Shown: positions 8,674 to 17,272 of the stretch, piece by piece
Numbering within the stretch: the stretch's first letter is position 1
How the letters are laid out: each line of letters starts with the position of its first letter
Assembly (NCBI GenBank): GCA_964467985.1
Contig: CAYXTP010000005.1
Coordinates: forward strand, 208,945 to 272,944
Reading direction: 5' to 3'
From: GCA-2720975 sp964467985
Lineage (GTDB): Bacteria > Planctomycetota > UBA1135 > GCA-002686595
DNA: 64,000 nt
Made by a program: the position numbers and the translations under genes
Notes under the pieces: generated by a model
Seen by the model: the letters and a program-made list of their open reading frames with translations, nothing else
What the model was told of the DNA's origin: nothing
The model's database searches: none

Positions 8674-9360
8674 ATGGCCCTCCTTGAACTCACAGACCTG
8701 ACCAAGAGCTACGTGGACCCCGATGGGCGCTCACAGTTGATCTTGGATATCCCCAAGTTCGAACTCGATGCGTGCAAGCAACTGGCGCTGGCCGGCACGA
8801 GCGGCTGCGGCAAGACGACATTTCTGAACATCGTCGCCGGCATCCTGCGTGCCGATACCGGCGCAGTCGCATTCGACGGCCTGGACTTGTCCCTGCTCGG
8901 GGAGGGAGAGCGCGACGCATTGCGCGCCCGGGAGATGGGCTACGTATTCCAGACGTTCAACCTGTTGGAGGGCTACACAGCACTTGAGAATGTCCTGCTC
9001 GGAATGCTCTTCGGGCCCGGCCCCGACCGAGACTGGGCCTACGCATTGCTTGAACGACTGGGCCTGGCGGGCAAAGAAAAGCACCGACCAAGTCAACTCT
9101 CCGTGGGGCAACAGCAGCGGGTCGCTCTGGCTCGGGCTCTCGCAAATCGACCGCGGCTCGTCCTTGCTGATGAGCCGACCGGAAACCTGGACCCTGTGCA
9201 CGCGCAAGAGGCCCTCGTCATGATCCGCGAGTTGTGCGTCGAACAAGGGGCGTCTCTCTTGCTGGTGAGTCATGATCCCATGATCTTGGACGCCTTTGAC
9301 AAGACACTGAACTTCACAGAGTTGAATCAAGCAATGAGTGCGCAGGGCATTCGATCATGA
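8674..9360 (+). CDS. ABC transporter ATPase (LolD/MacB type)
   Basis: A 228-residue nucleotide-binding subunit: Walker A GTSGCGKTT at 41-49, Q-loop Gln93 (YVFQTFNLL), signature LSVGQQQR at 142-149, and Walker B LVLADEP directly after. This type pairs with FtsX/MacB-like permeases that move lipoproteins or metals, or work mechanically. It is the first gene of a tightly packed operon: it overlaps the permease gene by 4 bases (ATGA), followed by a His-rich lipoprotein and a DUF3299 lipoprotein. The same set (ATPase, FtsX-type permease, His-rich protein, DUF3299) is known from Zrg zinc-uptake loci, which suggests zinc import here. Confidence 0.93.
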   Translation: MALLELTDLTKSYVDPDGRSQLILDIPKFELDACKQLALAGTSGCGKTTFLNIVAGILRADTGAVAFDGLDLSLLGEGERDALRAREMGYVFQTFNLLEGYTALENVLLGMLFGPGPDRDWAYALLERLGLAGKEKHRPSQLSVGQQQRVALARALANRPRLVLADEPTGNLDPVHAQEALVMIRELCVEQGASLLLVSHDPMILDAFDKTLNFTELNQAMSAQGIRS

Positions 9361-10622
9361 CGGGTCCCCGATCCCTATTCATGATCGTGCGGCACTCAAT
9401 GCGCCGGCACGTGCTCTCCACGGTGGTCACCGCCATGTCCGCTGCCTTGGCGAGCGGCCTGGTGATGGCGGTGTTCAGCATCTCCACCCAAAGCACACGT
9501 GCGTTCTCGGGGGGCAAGATCGGTTTCGACGCTGTGCTTGGAGCCCGAGGCAGCGCGTTGCAGCTGGTCATGAACACCATCTATCACCTGGAAACTTCAC
9601 CAGGGAACATCCCCTGGTCCATGTACCAGGAGATCAAAGCCGACCCGCGCGTCGCGCTTGCGGTGCCCTACGCGGTGGGGGACAACTACAAGGGCTACCG
9701 CATCGTGGGCACGACCACGGAGCTGTTCACGGACTTCGAGTACCAAGAGGGCAAGCGCTACACCGTAGTCGCGCCAGGCCTCGTGTTTGATCCCACCCGG
9801 CGCGAAGCAGTGATCGGTGCCACAGCCGCGCGTGAATTGGGATTGAAGCTAGGGGACGAACTCAACCCGTATCATGGAGTTGACGCTCGCTCAACGGTCA
9901 AACACGCCGAGCTCTATCGCGTCATTGGCGTGCTGGAACCCACGAACACGCCGTCCGATCGCGTGATTTGGATTCCCATCGAGGGCGTCTACCGCATGGG
10001 TGGTCACGTCTTGCGCGGGGAGGACGGCGAGGTGTTCGAGGCGGAGCCGGGCGTGGCCATTCCAGACAAGCACAAAGAAGTCAGCGCGGTCATGCTCAAG
10101 TTTTCCACCAAGCAAGCCGGCTACTTCCTGCAGACACAGATCAACCGGCAAGGCAAGGCAGCCACACTCGCCTGGCCCATTGCTCAGGTCATGCTGGATC
10201 TCATGAATAAGCTCGGCTGGATGAATCGCATCTTGGAACTCGTGGCCTATCTCGTTGTCGCTGTTGCTGGCGGCTCCCTGCTCGCGAGCCTCTACAACGC
10301 CATGAATGAGCGCAGGCGGGAATTCGCGATCTTGCGTTCCCTAGGTGCGCGTAAGGGAACTGTCTTTGGCGTCATTGTGCTCGAGGCGGGGTCGATCGCA
10401 GCCCTCGGAGCCCTGGGAGGGTATCTCGTGTACTATGGGATCCTCGTCGTGGCGCGGACCATCGTGCTCGAGCGGACGGGTGTGGTGCTCGACCTGAGCG
10501 CTGTGCACTCTTCCCTTTACTGGACCCCGGTGGTCATGGTCGCGGTGGGCGTGCTCGCCGGGGTGCTCCCGGCACTCAAAGCCTATTCCACGGACGTGGC
10601 CAGCGTCCTTGCCCGGGCCTGA
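9357..10622 (+). CDS. ABC transporter permease, FtsX-like
   Basis: A 421-residue permease with the MacB/FtsX layout: one N-terminal membrane helix (about 20-42), a large extracytoplasmic domain (about 45-280, with GKIGFDAVLGARGSALQLVM near its start) and three C-terminal helices (about 290-410). A conserved cytoplasmic segment ERRREFAILRSLGARKGTVF links to the ATPase. It ends STDVASVLARA. It works with the preceding ATPase and, judging from the operon, with the His-rich and DUF3299 lipoproteins. Translational coupling at both ends (4-base and 1-base overlaps) indicates one complex. Zinc or another divalent metal is the inferred cargo. Confidence 0.9.
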   Translation: MTGPRSLFMIVRHSMRRHVLSTVVTAMSAALASGLVMAVFSISTQSTRAFSGGKIGFDAVLGARGSALQLVMNTIYHLETSPGNIPWSMYQEIKADPRVALAVPYAVGDNYKGYRIVGTTTELFTDFEYQEGKRYTVVAPGLVFDPTRREAVIGATAARELGLKLGDELNPYHGVDARSTVKHAELYRVIGVLEPTNTPSDRVIWIPIEGVYRMGGHVLRGEDGEVFEAEPGVAIPDKHKEVSAVMLKFSTKQAGYFLQTQINRQGKAATLAWPIAQVMLDLMNKLGWMNRILELVAYLVVAVAGGSLLASLYNAMNERRREFAILRSLGARKGTVFGVIVLEAGSIAALGALGGYLVYYGILVVARTIVLERTGVVLDLSAVHSSLYWTPVVMVAVGVLAGVLPALKAYSTDVASVLARA

Positions 10623-11140
10623 TGACCTTTAATCCCATGCGTTTCCTTTCCTCACTCCTGATCGCGACAACGGCCCTCCTCCTGCCCGGGTGTAACGGAG
10701 ACCACGAGCACCACGGCGACGAAGACGGACACGAACACGCCGAGAATACGGACGAACACCAGCACGCCGCACCCCGTGCCGAAGTAGGCGGTCAGCTCGT
10801 GGAGCTGGGCGAGCACTACGCCCAAATGGAAGTGGTTCCTGACTTCGGGGCGGGCGAGTTGCACCTCTACTTCATGGATGGCCACGCCGAGTCCCCGGCG
10901 CGCCTGACCCAAGCCAGCATTCAGCTCTCACTGACCCTTGGCGCAGAGACCTTCGACTTCACCCTGGCCGCACAGGCCAGCACCCTGACCGGAGAGACGG
11001 TGGGTGACTGCTCAGAGTTCTCGGGCCAAGACGATCGACTCAAGGGCGCCCAGGGGTTTGAAGCTGTGGTGCAGCAACTCGAAGTTCTCGGCACCTCATT
11101 CTCTTCCGTCCCGATTTCCTATTCCCACGGCGGTCAATAG
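10622..11140 (+). CDS. His-rich lipoprotein, ZrgA/DUF2796-like
   Basis: A 172-residue lipoprotein with lipobox LLPGC (Cys24). Immediately after it comes a His/Asp/Glu-rich stretch (NGDHEHHGDEDGHEHAEN, more His to about residue 51), a probable zinc-chelating region. The rest is a beta-rich domain with a late HGG near the end. This matches the architecture of ZrgA (DUF2796), the periplasmic zinc binder of Vibrio-type systems, though the domain match is judged by eye. ATG 10622 overlaps the permease stop; ATG 10637 is an alternative giving a cleaner signal peptide. Location: anchored in the periplasm facing the permease. Confidence 0.75.
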   Translation: MTFNPMRFLSSLLIATTALLLPGCNGDHEHHGDEDGHEHAENTDEHQHAAPRAEVGGQLVELGEHYAQMEVVPDFGAGELHLYFMDGHAESPARLTQASIQLSLTLGAETFDFTLAAQASTLTGETVGDCSEFSGQDDRLKGAQGFEAVVQQLEVLGTSFSSVPISYSHGGQ

Positions 11141-11142
11141 AC

Positions 11143-11859
11143 ATGCACCTGACCAACTCAGCCGGTCCTGCCCTCTTTCTGTTGGCGATCCTGTCTTCCT
11201 GCGGCACCGACAGTGTGGCCCAAGGCGCGGAACCAGGCACGACTGCCCCCGAGACGCCCATCGAACGCGGCGCCCCGCTCGACGCCGTGGTTGTCGAGCA
11301 GCCCGGCGAGACGGATGAAACCATCGGCGGGCCGAACGCATCCTCGCAGGCGATAGACGCTGTGGCTGCGGGACTGGATGGAGTCGATTCAACCGGGATG
11401 GCGAAGATCGATTCGTCCCGCACGGGCAAGGCCCTTGATGGGGTCACCCCCCTCTCTTGGTCTGACCTCTCGATGCAGGACATTGCCATGGAGGACATCC
11501 TCGATTCCCTGCTCTATCCCGAGGACTACAAGGATGGAGAGTTCGAGTTCCCCGACCGCATCAAGCGCAATGACGGAGAGGTCGTCGCGATTGTCGGGTA
11601 CATGATTCCGCTCGAGTGGAAGGACACCACTGTGCCCGAGTTCATGTTGGTGCGCGATCTGCTCGGCTGCTGCTTTGGGGGCTCACCCCAGCCCGACGAG
11701 TGGATCAACGTGATCATGGAAGACGAGGGTGCCGAGTACTTCCCCTATATCCCCGTCATCGTGACCGGGACATTCAAGATCGAGGGCATCGAAGACGAGG
11801 CGGGCTACGCGGCCGGATGTTTCCATCTGTCCGGCACGTCGGTCACCAAAGAGCTCTAG
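11143..11859 (+). CDS. DUF3299 lipoprotein
   Basis: A 238-residue lipoprotein (lipobox LSSC, Cys20). After an acidic low-complexity linker (about 25-90) comes a DUF3299 domain (about 115-235) with the family landmarks GYMIPLEW and LLGCCFGGSPQPDEWINV. The double Cys and the conserved Gly/Pro suggest a metal or redox site. DUF3299 proteins commonly accompany MacB-like ABC transporters of Zrg type. It is the last gene of the operon and shares its CTAG stop region with the convergent HEAT gene, overlapping it by 4 bases. The biochemical role of the domain is not established. Confidence 0.85.
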   Translation: MHLTNSAGPALFLLAILSSCGTDSVAQGAEPGTTAPETPIERGAPLDAVVVEQPGETDETIGGPNASSQAIDAVAAGLDGVDSTGMAKIDSSRTGKALDGVTPLSWSDLSMQDIAMEDILDSLLYPEDYKDGEFEFPDRIKRNDGEVVAIVGYMIPLEWKDTTVPEFMLVRDLLGCCFGGSPQPDEWINVIMEDEGAEYFPYIPVIVTGTFKIEGIEDEAGYAAGCFHLSGTSVTKEL

Positions 11860-13151
11860 TCCAGGTCGCCGCCGATCGCCAGCAGGGCAGCGCGCGTGCG
11901 CTCGCGAAGGTGAGCCAGGCGCGGATCCGCCGTCACTTGTTCGGTCGAGATCTCGGGAATTGCGTCCAGCAAGGCCAAGCCTATGGAATTCAACCCCGGC
12001 GGCCGCAGGTTGGGCACCGTCTCCGGGCCGCAGGAGACGATCCACTGAGTCGCGGCTAGGGTTTGACCAGAGCGAAAGTGAAACTGCTCCATGTCGCAGC
12101 CTGGAGCTCCAAACAAGCGTTTGTCGCTGAGCCCCGCTCGGGCCTGGGAGGTCGTGGCCAACAGCGTCTCCACTGATCCCCGCGGCAACCGCAACTCGGC
12201 GGGATTGCCTTGGCCCACCAACAGCAAGTCATTCTCCGTCCAGCGCAGGAAGACCTCTCCCCTGCGACATGACCTCAGTTCCAGTCCCAGGAGCTCGGTG
12301 GGCGTCTTGCCCCCGGCTCGGACCCGAGCAGGGATCTCAGGTCGCTTGCCTGCCTTCAACTCATCGAGGCGTGCCCGCACTGCAGCTAGTGAAGCGGCGC
12401 TAGCCGGGCTGACCGGATCCAGGCCTGGGTCGTGCGCAACACCGCCCGGCAATTCGACTAGTCGTGGCGACAGCAAGCTCCATGCTTGGTAGCGCGCTTG
12501 TTCACCGGTGGGGCGATCGAAGAAGCGGTCGGTGCGCAACAACTCCTCGTACAGCCACCACAGGGCAGAGGGTTCATTCCAGTCTGCGAGAAGATTCGCT
12601 GCAGCCCGCCGCACTCTTCCATCCTCATCGTTAAGCAGGGGGCGTACGGCACTGGCGTGCTGGGCTTGGCCCAAGTTGGAGAGGGCGGTCAGCGCGGCCA
12701 CGCGCACGGGGGCAATAGCGTCGGTCAGGGCGCTGATGAAGCGCTGCGCCTCTTCGACCTTCGCGTGAACTGCCAGGGAGCGCGCACCGTAGGGCCGCCA
12801 GGGAAAGTCGGTGTCGTCAAAGGCGCGCCATAACAAGCTGCGCAGGTTTTCGTCCTCGAACTCTCCCAGCACCTCGATTAACGCCGGCCCCGCCAGGGCC
12901 AGGGTCTGGGGGGAGTCGCCCGTCTCCTCACGCAGGCGCTCAATAATTCCCGCCCGATCTGATCGTTCGGCCTGGGACCAGAGGCGCAGGATGCGGCGGG
13001 CGGCCTGGGGGCGGATCACTGGACGGCCCGTGCGCGCGGCACGGATAAGTTGCTCGAGGTCCTGGGGCTCGAGCGGATGGCTAGTGGGCAGGCCTGGAGC
13101 GAGACTTAGCGCGATGCCCAGCAGGACTCCCACGACCGGCGTCGCACTCAC
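11856..13151 (-). CDS. Secreted HEAT-repeat protein
   Basis: A 431-residue exported protein (signal peptide about 1-24, MSATPVVGVLLGIALSLAPG). Residues about 35-230 contain HEAT-like alpha repeats, for example VRVAALTALSNLGQAQHASAVRPLLNDE and VRRAAANLLADWNEP. The C-terminal 200 residues include a beta region (LGLELRSCRRGEVFLRWTENDLLLVG) that may form a separate domain. It is probably in one unit with the DUF3299 gene at 13160-13618, which lies just upstream with an 8-base gap. The role is presumably scaffolding in the periplasm, partner unknown. Confidence 0.75.
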   Translation of the reverse strand: MSATPVVGVLLGIALSLAPGLPTSHPLEPQDLEQLIRAARTGRPVIRPQAARRILRLWSQAERSDRAGIIERLREETGDSPQTLALAGPALIEVLGEFEDENLRSLLWRAFDDTDFPWRPYGARSLAVHAKVEEAQRFISALTDAIAPVRVAALTALSNLGQAQHASAVRPLLNDEDGRVRRAAANLLADWNEPSALWWLYEELLRTDRFFDRPTGEQARYQAWSLLSPRLVELPGGVAHDPGLDPVSPASAASLAAVRARLDELKAGKRPEIPARVRAGGKTPTELLGLELRSCRRGEVFLRWTENDLLLVGQGNPAELRLPRGSVETLLATTSQARAGLSDKRLFGAPGCDMEQFHFRSGQTLAATQWIVSCGPETVPNLRPPGLNSIGLALLDAIPEISTEQVTADPRLAHLRERTRAALLAIGGDLD

Positions 13152-13159
13152 AGGCGCCC

Positions 13160-13618
13160 CTACTCTTCGTCGTCGAAAGTGGGGACCGTCAGTCGATAGA
13201 GACTGACAACGAATCCGTCCTCTTCAAACTCACCGACGCTCAAGACACCTTCAAGGTAGAAGCGTCCCGGGCGGAAAGTGGTCACGCCTTCTTCGATGGT
13301 CACATCGATGAAGTGCTGCACCTTGGAACGCCCGCATTCGCAGGACTCGGGCACGAACTCAAACGTGTCGACTCCTTCCAATGTGCCCATTGCCATATAG
13401 CCCTCGATGCGTACCAGTTGACCATCCAGCTCTTCGACCTCTTTCGGCAGTGCCTTGCCCCTGCGGTAGTTGATCGAGGTCAGCTTGGCCATGCTGACTT
13501 CCACGGCTTCGTCATCCGCAAGCCGCTGAACTCCCGGACCCTGGGCGTGCAGGGCCGAGGTACCCAACCCCACAAGAACTAGGGTCAGAAGGATGGACAC
13601 AAGAGAAGAGTCGCGCAT
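13160..13618 (-). CDS. Secreted DUF3299-like protein
   Basis: A 152-residue protein with a cleavable signal (about 1-25, ending ALHAQ). The body matches the DUF3299 pattern: LTSINYRRGKALPKEVEELDGQ, then VRIEGYMAMG, a Cys pair in PESCECGRSKVQHFIDV, and a closing beta segment. It is the second DUF3299 gene in 2.5 kb; the other is the last gene of the ABC operon on the opposite strand. It has a consensus TATAAT -10 only 11 bases from the ATG, so the leader is very short. It is likely co-transcribed with the HEAT gene. A redox or metal-related periplasmic role is inferred. Confidence 0.8.
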   Translation of the reverse strand: MRDSSLVSILLTLVLVGLGTSALHAQGPGVQRLADDEAVEVSMAKLTSINYRRGKALPKEVEELDGQLVRIEGYMAMGTLEGVDTFEFVPESCECGRSKVQHFIDVTIEEGVTTFRPGRFYLEGVLSVGEFEEDGFVVSLYRLTVPTFDDEE

Positions 13619-13629
13619 GGCTCAATCCG

Positions 13630-13635
13630 ATTATA
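13630..13635 (-). promoter_or_regulatory. -10 element TATAAT for DUF3299 gene
   Basis: Read on the minus strand, a perfect TATAAT lies 11 bases before the ATG at 13618. This would start transcription about 4-5 bases upstream of the codon, a nearly leaderless message. Confidence 0.6.
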
Positions 13636-13759
13636 GCCCCTGCGGGAGAGGGGTGGAGAGGGTCCTCTTCGGCTCAATCCAAGCCCAACTGGCGATCCCG
13701 TTCGGTTTGGGTTCAGGTCCCCCGCTCCAGGGCTTTCCACGGTGCCCCAGAGCGCCTGG

Positions 13760-13784
13760 TTAGCACTAGGGCGTGTAGTGCTAA
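13760..13784. repeat. Perfect 9-bp inverted repeat
   Basis: TTAGCACTA and TAGTGCTAA flank a 7-base spacer (gggcgtg). It lies between divergent genes (13618 minus, 13845 plus), about 60 bases before the esterase gene, which suits an operator for a dimeric regulator. It has no terminator-like T-tract in the right context. Confidence 0.6.
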
Positions 13785-13844
13785 AACCCGCACCCGAACG
13801 CGGTTGCGCCTTGTGAAATCGCTGGCCGGATTGAGAATGGGGTC

Positions 13845-15116
13845 ATGCTGCTCGCCTCCCTCTGCTTCGTTCTCCATCCAACGCCCGCCGCTTGCGAAGA
13901 CCCGCTGGACCGCAAGCAACAGGAGGCCATCGTCGTTGAGTACCTGGCCCTCGACAGGTACTCCCGCGAGGCTCGCGCGCGCGGGCTGGAGCTGCTCAAG
14001 TCTTTGGATGAGGTTCCATTCCCCAACCGCCGCGAATTGAAGCGCTGGGATTCTTTCTTTGCCAAGCAAGCCAAATCACTGCCACGCCTGCCCCTGAAGG
14101 CCGGTGAGTACTTCGACATCGACGATGCGAGTGGCCGCTACTTCTTGGCAGGTCAGATGAAGCGGCCCAAGGCCCTGTTTGTGGGCCTGCACGGTGGTGG
14201 CGTTGGCAGCGGGGACGCATCTTCTTCGCGCGGCATGTATGAGCAGGCTCTGAGCGAACGCGGGTGGCTCGGCGTCTTCCCCGAGGTGCTGGAGAAGACG
14301 GAGCTAGGCTGGACAACCTCGGGAACCGAAGAGTGGGTGCTCTCGTTGATCGATCGAGCCCTCGTCACTTTCGACATCGACTCGAACCATGTGTTCCTCG
14401 GGGGCCACTCGATGGGTGGGTACGGATCCTGGGTCGTGGGTGCTGATCATGCGGACCGCTTCTCGGCGCTATTGCCGTCGGCCGGGGCACCCTCCTTCGT
14501 ACAGAACCGAAGCCGCGGCACGATTCGCGTTCAGAGTGGTGTGATCCCCAACCTGCGCAATACGCCCATGTGTGTGTTCCAGAGCACGGACGATCCGAAG
14601 GTGGGTCCCGAGGCCAATCAGGCGGCTGTGCGCGATCTGAAAACGGCCAAGGATCGCTGGGGCGGATACGAGCACTTCGAGTATTGGGAAGTCGACGACA
14701 GGGGCCATGGACTGCCTGCCGCTGGTGTGGGCGCCCTCTTGGAAAAGATCGAAGGCTATGTGCGCCAGCCAGCTCCAAGCTACATCGTCTGGCAGCCTCG
14801 CGTGGACTGGAAAGAGCAGTTCCACTGGCTGCTGTGGGAGGGGGGAGCCGAGGTTCGGGGCACGATCGTGGCTCAAGTAGACCGCGCGCGCGGAACGATC
14901 GACGTGCGGCTCGAGCGCACGCAGGGCAAGGGGCTGTGCGTGTTGCTCTCCGACGCCCTTGTCGACATGCAGGACGAGGTGACCGTGTTCGCGAACGGGG
15001 TCAAGGTCTTTGAGGGTGTGCCTCAGCCGGACTTCGCAACCTGGGTGCGGGGCCGTGCCTTGGGCGACCCGGGCCGCGCCTTTGATGTGCGCATACCGCT
15101 CACCCTCGCAGATTGA
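13845..15116 (+). CDS. Secreted alpha/beta hydrolase (esterase/depolymerase-like)
   Basis: A 423-residue exported hydrolase (signal about 1-17, ending TPAACE). The alpha/beta-hydrolase core has an oxyanion segment LFVGLHGGG at about 110-118, nucleophile elbow GHSMGG (Ser189), and a catalytic His288 in DDRGHGLP. This places it near PHB depolymerase or PlpA-type esterases. The C-terminal 120 residues form a beta domain (about 305-423) that might bind substrate or protein. It stands alone between a regulatory dyad and ychF. The substrate is probably a polyester, acylated sugar or peptide; the sequence does not decide. Confidence 0.83.
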   Translation: MLLASLCFVLHPTPAACEDPLDRKQQEAIVVEYLALDRYSREARARGLELLKSLDEVPFPNRRELKRWDSFFAKQAKSLPRLPLKAGEYFDIDDASGRYFLAGQMKRPKALFVGLHGGGVGSGDASSSRGMYEQALSERGWLGVFPEVLEKTELGWTTSGTEEWVLSLIDRALVTFDIDSNHVFLGGHSMGGYGSWVVGADHADRFSALLPSAGAPSFVQNRSRGTIRVQSGVIPNLRNTPMCVFQSTDDPKVGPEANQAAVRDLKTAKDRWGGYEHFEYWEVDDRGHGLPAAGVGALLEKIEGYVRQPAPSYIVWQPRVDWKEQFHWLLWEGGAEVRGTIVAQVDRARGTIDVRLERTQGKGLCVLLSDALVDMQDEVTVFANGVKVFEGVPQPDFATWVRGRALGDPGRAFDVRIPLTLAD

Positions 15117-15165
15117 TCCGCTAGGGGATTCGGGCCCGCAGGGGGGCGCGTCCAGGCCGGGCGGC

Positions 15166-15171
15166 TAGAAT
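15166..15171 (+). promoter_or_regulatory. -10 element TAGAAT for ychF
   Basis: TAGAAT in the context GCGGCTAGAAT, 42 bases before the ychF ATG. The nearly identical GCGGTTAGAAT precedes ilvE. The leader would be about 36 bases. Confidence 0.5.
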
Positions 15172-15213
15172 GTTCGCCCTCAAACCCCGCCCCAGACCCG
15201 ATAGCCCCCTGTT

Positions 15214-16308
15214 ATGAGCCTCGCCTGCGGAATCGTCGGACTGCCCAACGTCGGCAAGTCCACCATCTTCAATGCCGTCACCGCTGCCGGTGCCGAGAGC
15301 GCGAACTACCCGTTCTGCACCATCGAGCCCAACGTAGGCATCGTGGATGTGCCAGACGCGCGCCTAGAGGTGATCCACAATTACATCCAGACCGACCGTG
15401 TGTTGCCTGCCAGCCTGAAGATGGTCGACATCGCTGGCCTGGTGGCCGGTGCCTCCAAGGGTGAGGGGCTGGGCAACAAGTTCCTGGCCAACATCAAGGA
15501 AGTGGATGCTATTGCCCACGTGGTGCGGTGCTTCACCAAGGGCGACGTGGTACACGTGCATGGGGACGTGGAGCCCGTGCGAGACATCGAGGTGATCGAG
15601 CTAGAGCTCGCCCTGGCCGACTTGGACACCGTGTCCCGCAACGTGGAGCGCGTCTCGAAGAAAGCTCGCAGCGGAGACAAAGAGAGCATCGCGCAAAAAG
15701 AGCTTTTCGAGCGCGCTCAATCCGCTCTGGAGAAAGGCACCCAATTGCGGGCCTTGGACTGGACCGAAACAGAGCGCGCCCTGCTGAAGCCCATGTTCCT
15801 GATGACGATGAAGCCCGTGCTCTTTGTCGCCAACGTCAGCGACGACGACATGCAGGGCGAATCCGCCGAGGCGCAGGCCGTGGCGGAGTACGCTGCGCGC
15901 ACGGGCGCCGAAGTGGTTGCCCTGTGCGGGGACATTGAGGGGGAGCTCTCCCAGATGGACCCCGAGGAACGCGCCCTGTTCCTGGAGGAGATGGGCCTTG
16001 GAGAGTCGGGGCTGCAGCGACTGATCCAGCACGCCTACGTGCTCCTGGGCATGCAGACCTTCTTCACCGCCGGCGAGAAGGAGATCCGGGCCTGGAACAT
16101 CCTCGCTGGCGACACCGGACCCACAGCTGCCGGCGTCATCCACACGGACTTCGAGAAGGGCTACATCCGCGCCGAAGTCTATTCCGTGGACGATCTCGTG
16201 GCCCATGAGACGGAAGCCGCGGTCAAGGCGGCCGGCAAGCTGCGCGTCGAGGGTCGGGACTACGTCATGCGGGAAGGGGACATCGCCCACTTCCTGATTG
16301 GGAAGTAG
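15214..16308 (+). CDS. ychF: Redox-regulated ATPase YchF/Ola1
   Basis: A 364-residue translation-associated P-loop protein of the Obg/TRAFAC class. G1 is GLPNVGKST at residues 9-17, the DxxG site is VDIAGLVAGASKGEGLGNKFL, and the base-specificity region reads NVSDDDM (Asn207) instead of NKxD. The altered base site is typical of YchF and explains its preference for ATP. A coiled-coil insert (about 125-175) and a C-terminal TGS domain (about 280-364, ending GDIAHFLIGK) complete the family layout at the usual length. Members bind ribosomes and act in stress control. It is a single gene followed by a strong terminator. Confidence 0.97.
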   Translation: MSLACGIVGLPNVGKSTIFNAVTAAGAESANYPFCTIEPNVGIVDVPDARLEVIHNYIQTDRVLPASLKMVDIAGLVAGASKGEGLGNKFLANIKEVDAIAHVVRCFTKGDVVHVHGDVEPVRDIEVIELELALADLDTVSRNVERVSKKARSGDKESIAQKELFERAQSALEKGTQLRALDWTETERALLKPMFLMTMKPVLFVANVSDDDMQGESAEAQAVAEYAARTGAEVVALCGDIEGELSQMDPEERALFLEEMGLGESGLQRLIQHAYVLLGMQTFFTAGEKEIRAWNILAGDTGPTAAGVIHTDFEKGYIRAEVYSVDDLVAHETEAAVKAAGKLRVEGRDYVMREGDIAHFLIGK

Positions 16309-16342
16309 CGCGCCTCCAGAGTCCGCTCCCAAGCCACAAACG

Positions 16343-16378
16343 ACAACCGCCGGGTGTGCTTCAGCACCCGGCGGTTGT
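16343..16378. terminator. Bidirectional terminator after ychF
   Basis: A perfect 14-bp stem starting ACAACCGCCGGGTG with an 8-base loop, followed by TTGTT on the plus strand. It serves ychF and the convergent lipoprotein gene ending at 16464. Confidence 0.85.
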
Positions 16379-16463
16379 TTGTTCGCGGTCGTCTCTCGAT
16401 TGGCTGCCCCCGTCTACGCCCTGGACAATGCCAGGGTTGGGAGCAATCGAGGGAAATTGAGGA

Positions 16464-16976
16464 TCAATCTCCTCCGAGGTATCCCATGCCCTTCAGAGCA
16501 TCCATCGCGTCGGAGTCCTCGCCGTCAGCAGCCTCGGCAGCTGCAACCATCACCTTGTCCATGAGCGCCGTGAGTTTCGCGTCGTCCGGGTGGGCCGTGA
16601 GTCCCATATCCACGACTCGTGCGGCGTTGGCCGTTGCTTCAGCTTCCAGCAACGAACGGCCAATGAGCGCGTATTGCTTCGAATCGAGCTCCGACTGCTC
16701 TTCACATAGGCTCTTGAACTCCGCCTCGGATTCATCGCCGTTCACAAAAGCGAGCGCCTCACATCGGGCGAGCCGCAGTTCGGTGTAGTCGGGAGCACTG
16801 GCATCCGTGCCTTCGAGAGCGGCCTTGAAAGCGCTGGCAGCGGTGGCGTGGTCCCCGTTCTGCATGGCCTCGTAGCCACCTTCTTTCGGATCACTCTCGT
16901 CCGTGCAGGCGGTGAAAATCAGGGGCAAGGACAGGGCTGCGGCCAGGATGAGGAAGTGTTGCGTACGCATGATCAA
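16464..16976 (-). CDS. Lipoprotein with TPR-like helices and LGY-type tail
   Basis: A 170-residue lipoprotein (lipobox FTAC, Cys24). The body is helical with TPR character (GGYEAMQNGDHATAASAFKAALEG; LIGRSLLEAEATANAARVVD). It ends in ALKGMGYLGGD, matching the LxxLGYx tail seen in the ribbon-helix-helix proteins at 17399 and 41040. An alternative ATG two codons downstream is possible. It is divergent from the sulfate block, with a 422-base intergenic region between. No enzymatic domain is present. It may be an adaptor in the periplasm. Confidence 0.75.
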   Translation of the reverse strand: MIMRTQHFLILAAALSLPLIFTACTDESDPKEGGYEAMQNGDHATAASAFKAALEGTDASAPDYTELRLARCEALAFVNGDESEAEFKSLCEEQSELDSKQYALIGRSLLEAEATANAARVVDMGLTAHPDDAKLTALMDKVMVAAAEAADGEDSDAMDALKGMGYLGGD

Positions 16977-17272
16977 GTTGGAGCTGGGGGGAGGCAGGGT
17001 GGCCCACGACGGGTTGCTGTAGAGATACGTGGGGCGGCCGCAGGGTTGGCGGTGTTTCGTCTCTCGTAAGACCGGCAGTCTACCCGGCCCAGCGACCGGT
17101 GGCTTTTCGGCTGAATCGGAGCTCTGGCAGTAGCTGGAGAGCCCTCAGGAGCCCCATTTTGAGACCTGGCCACCTGTAGGATGTTCCAAATCGAGATCGC
17201 AGCAAGCTATGGCCTATTTTTCCACGTTCCAAGCCCTTTTTGGATAAGGACTTAGGGTCGTGGATACTAAAA
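16977..17272. other. Long divergent intergenic region, no gene
   Basis: About 300 bases between the lipoprotein gene (minus) and the operator array. No supported gene is present. TAGGGT at 17253-17258 is a possible -10 whose start site would fall just before the array. Confidence 0.5.
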
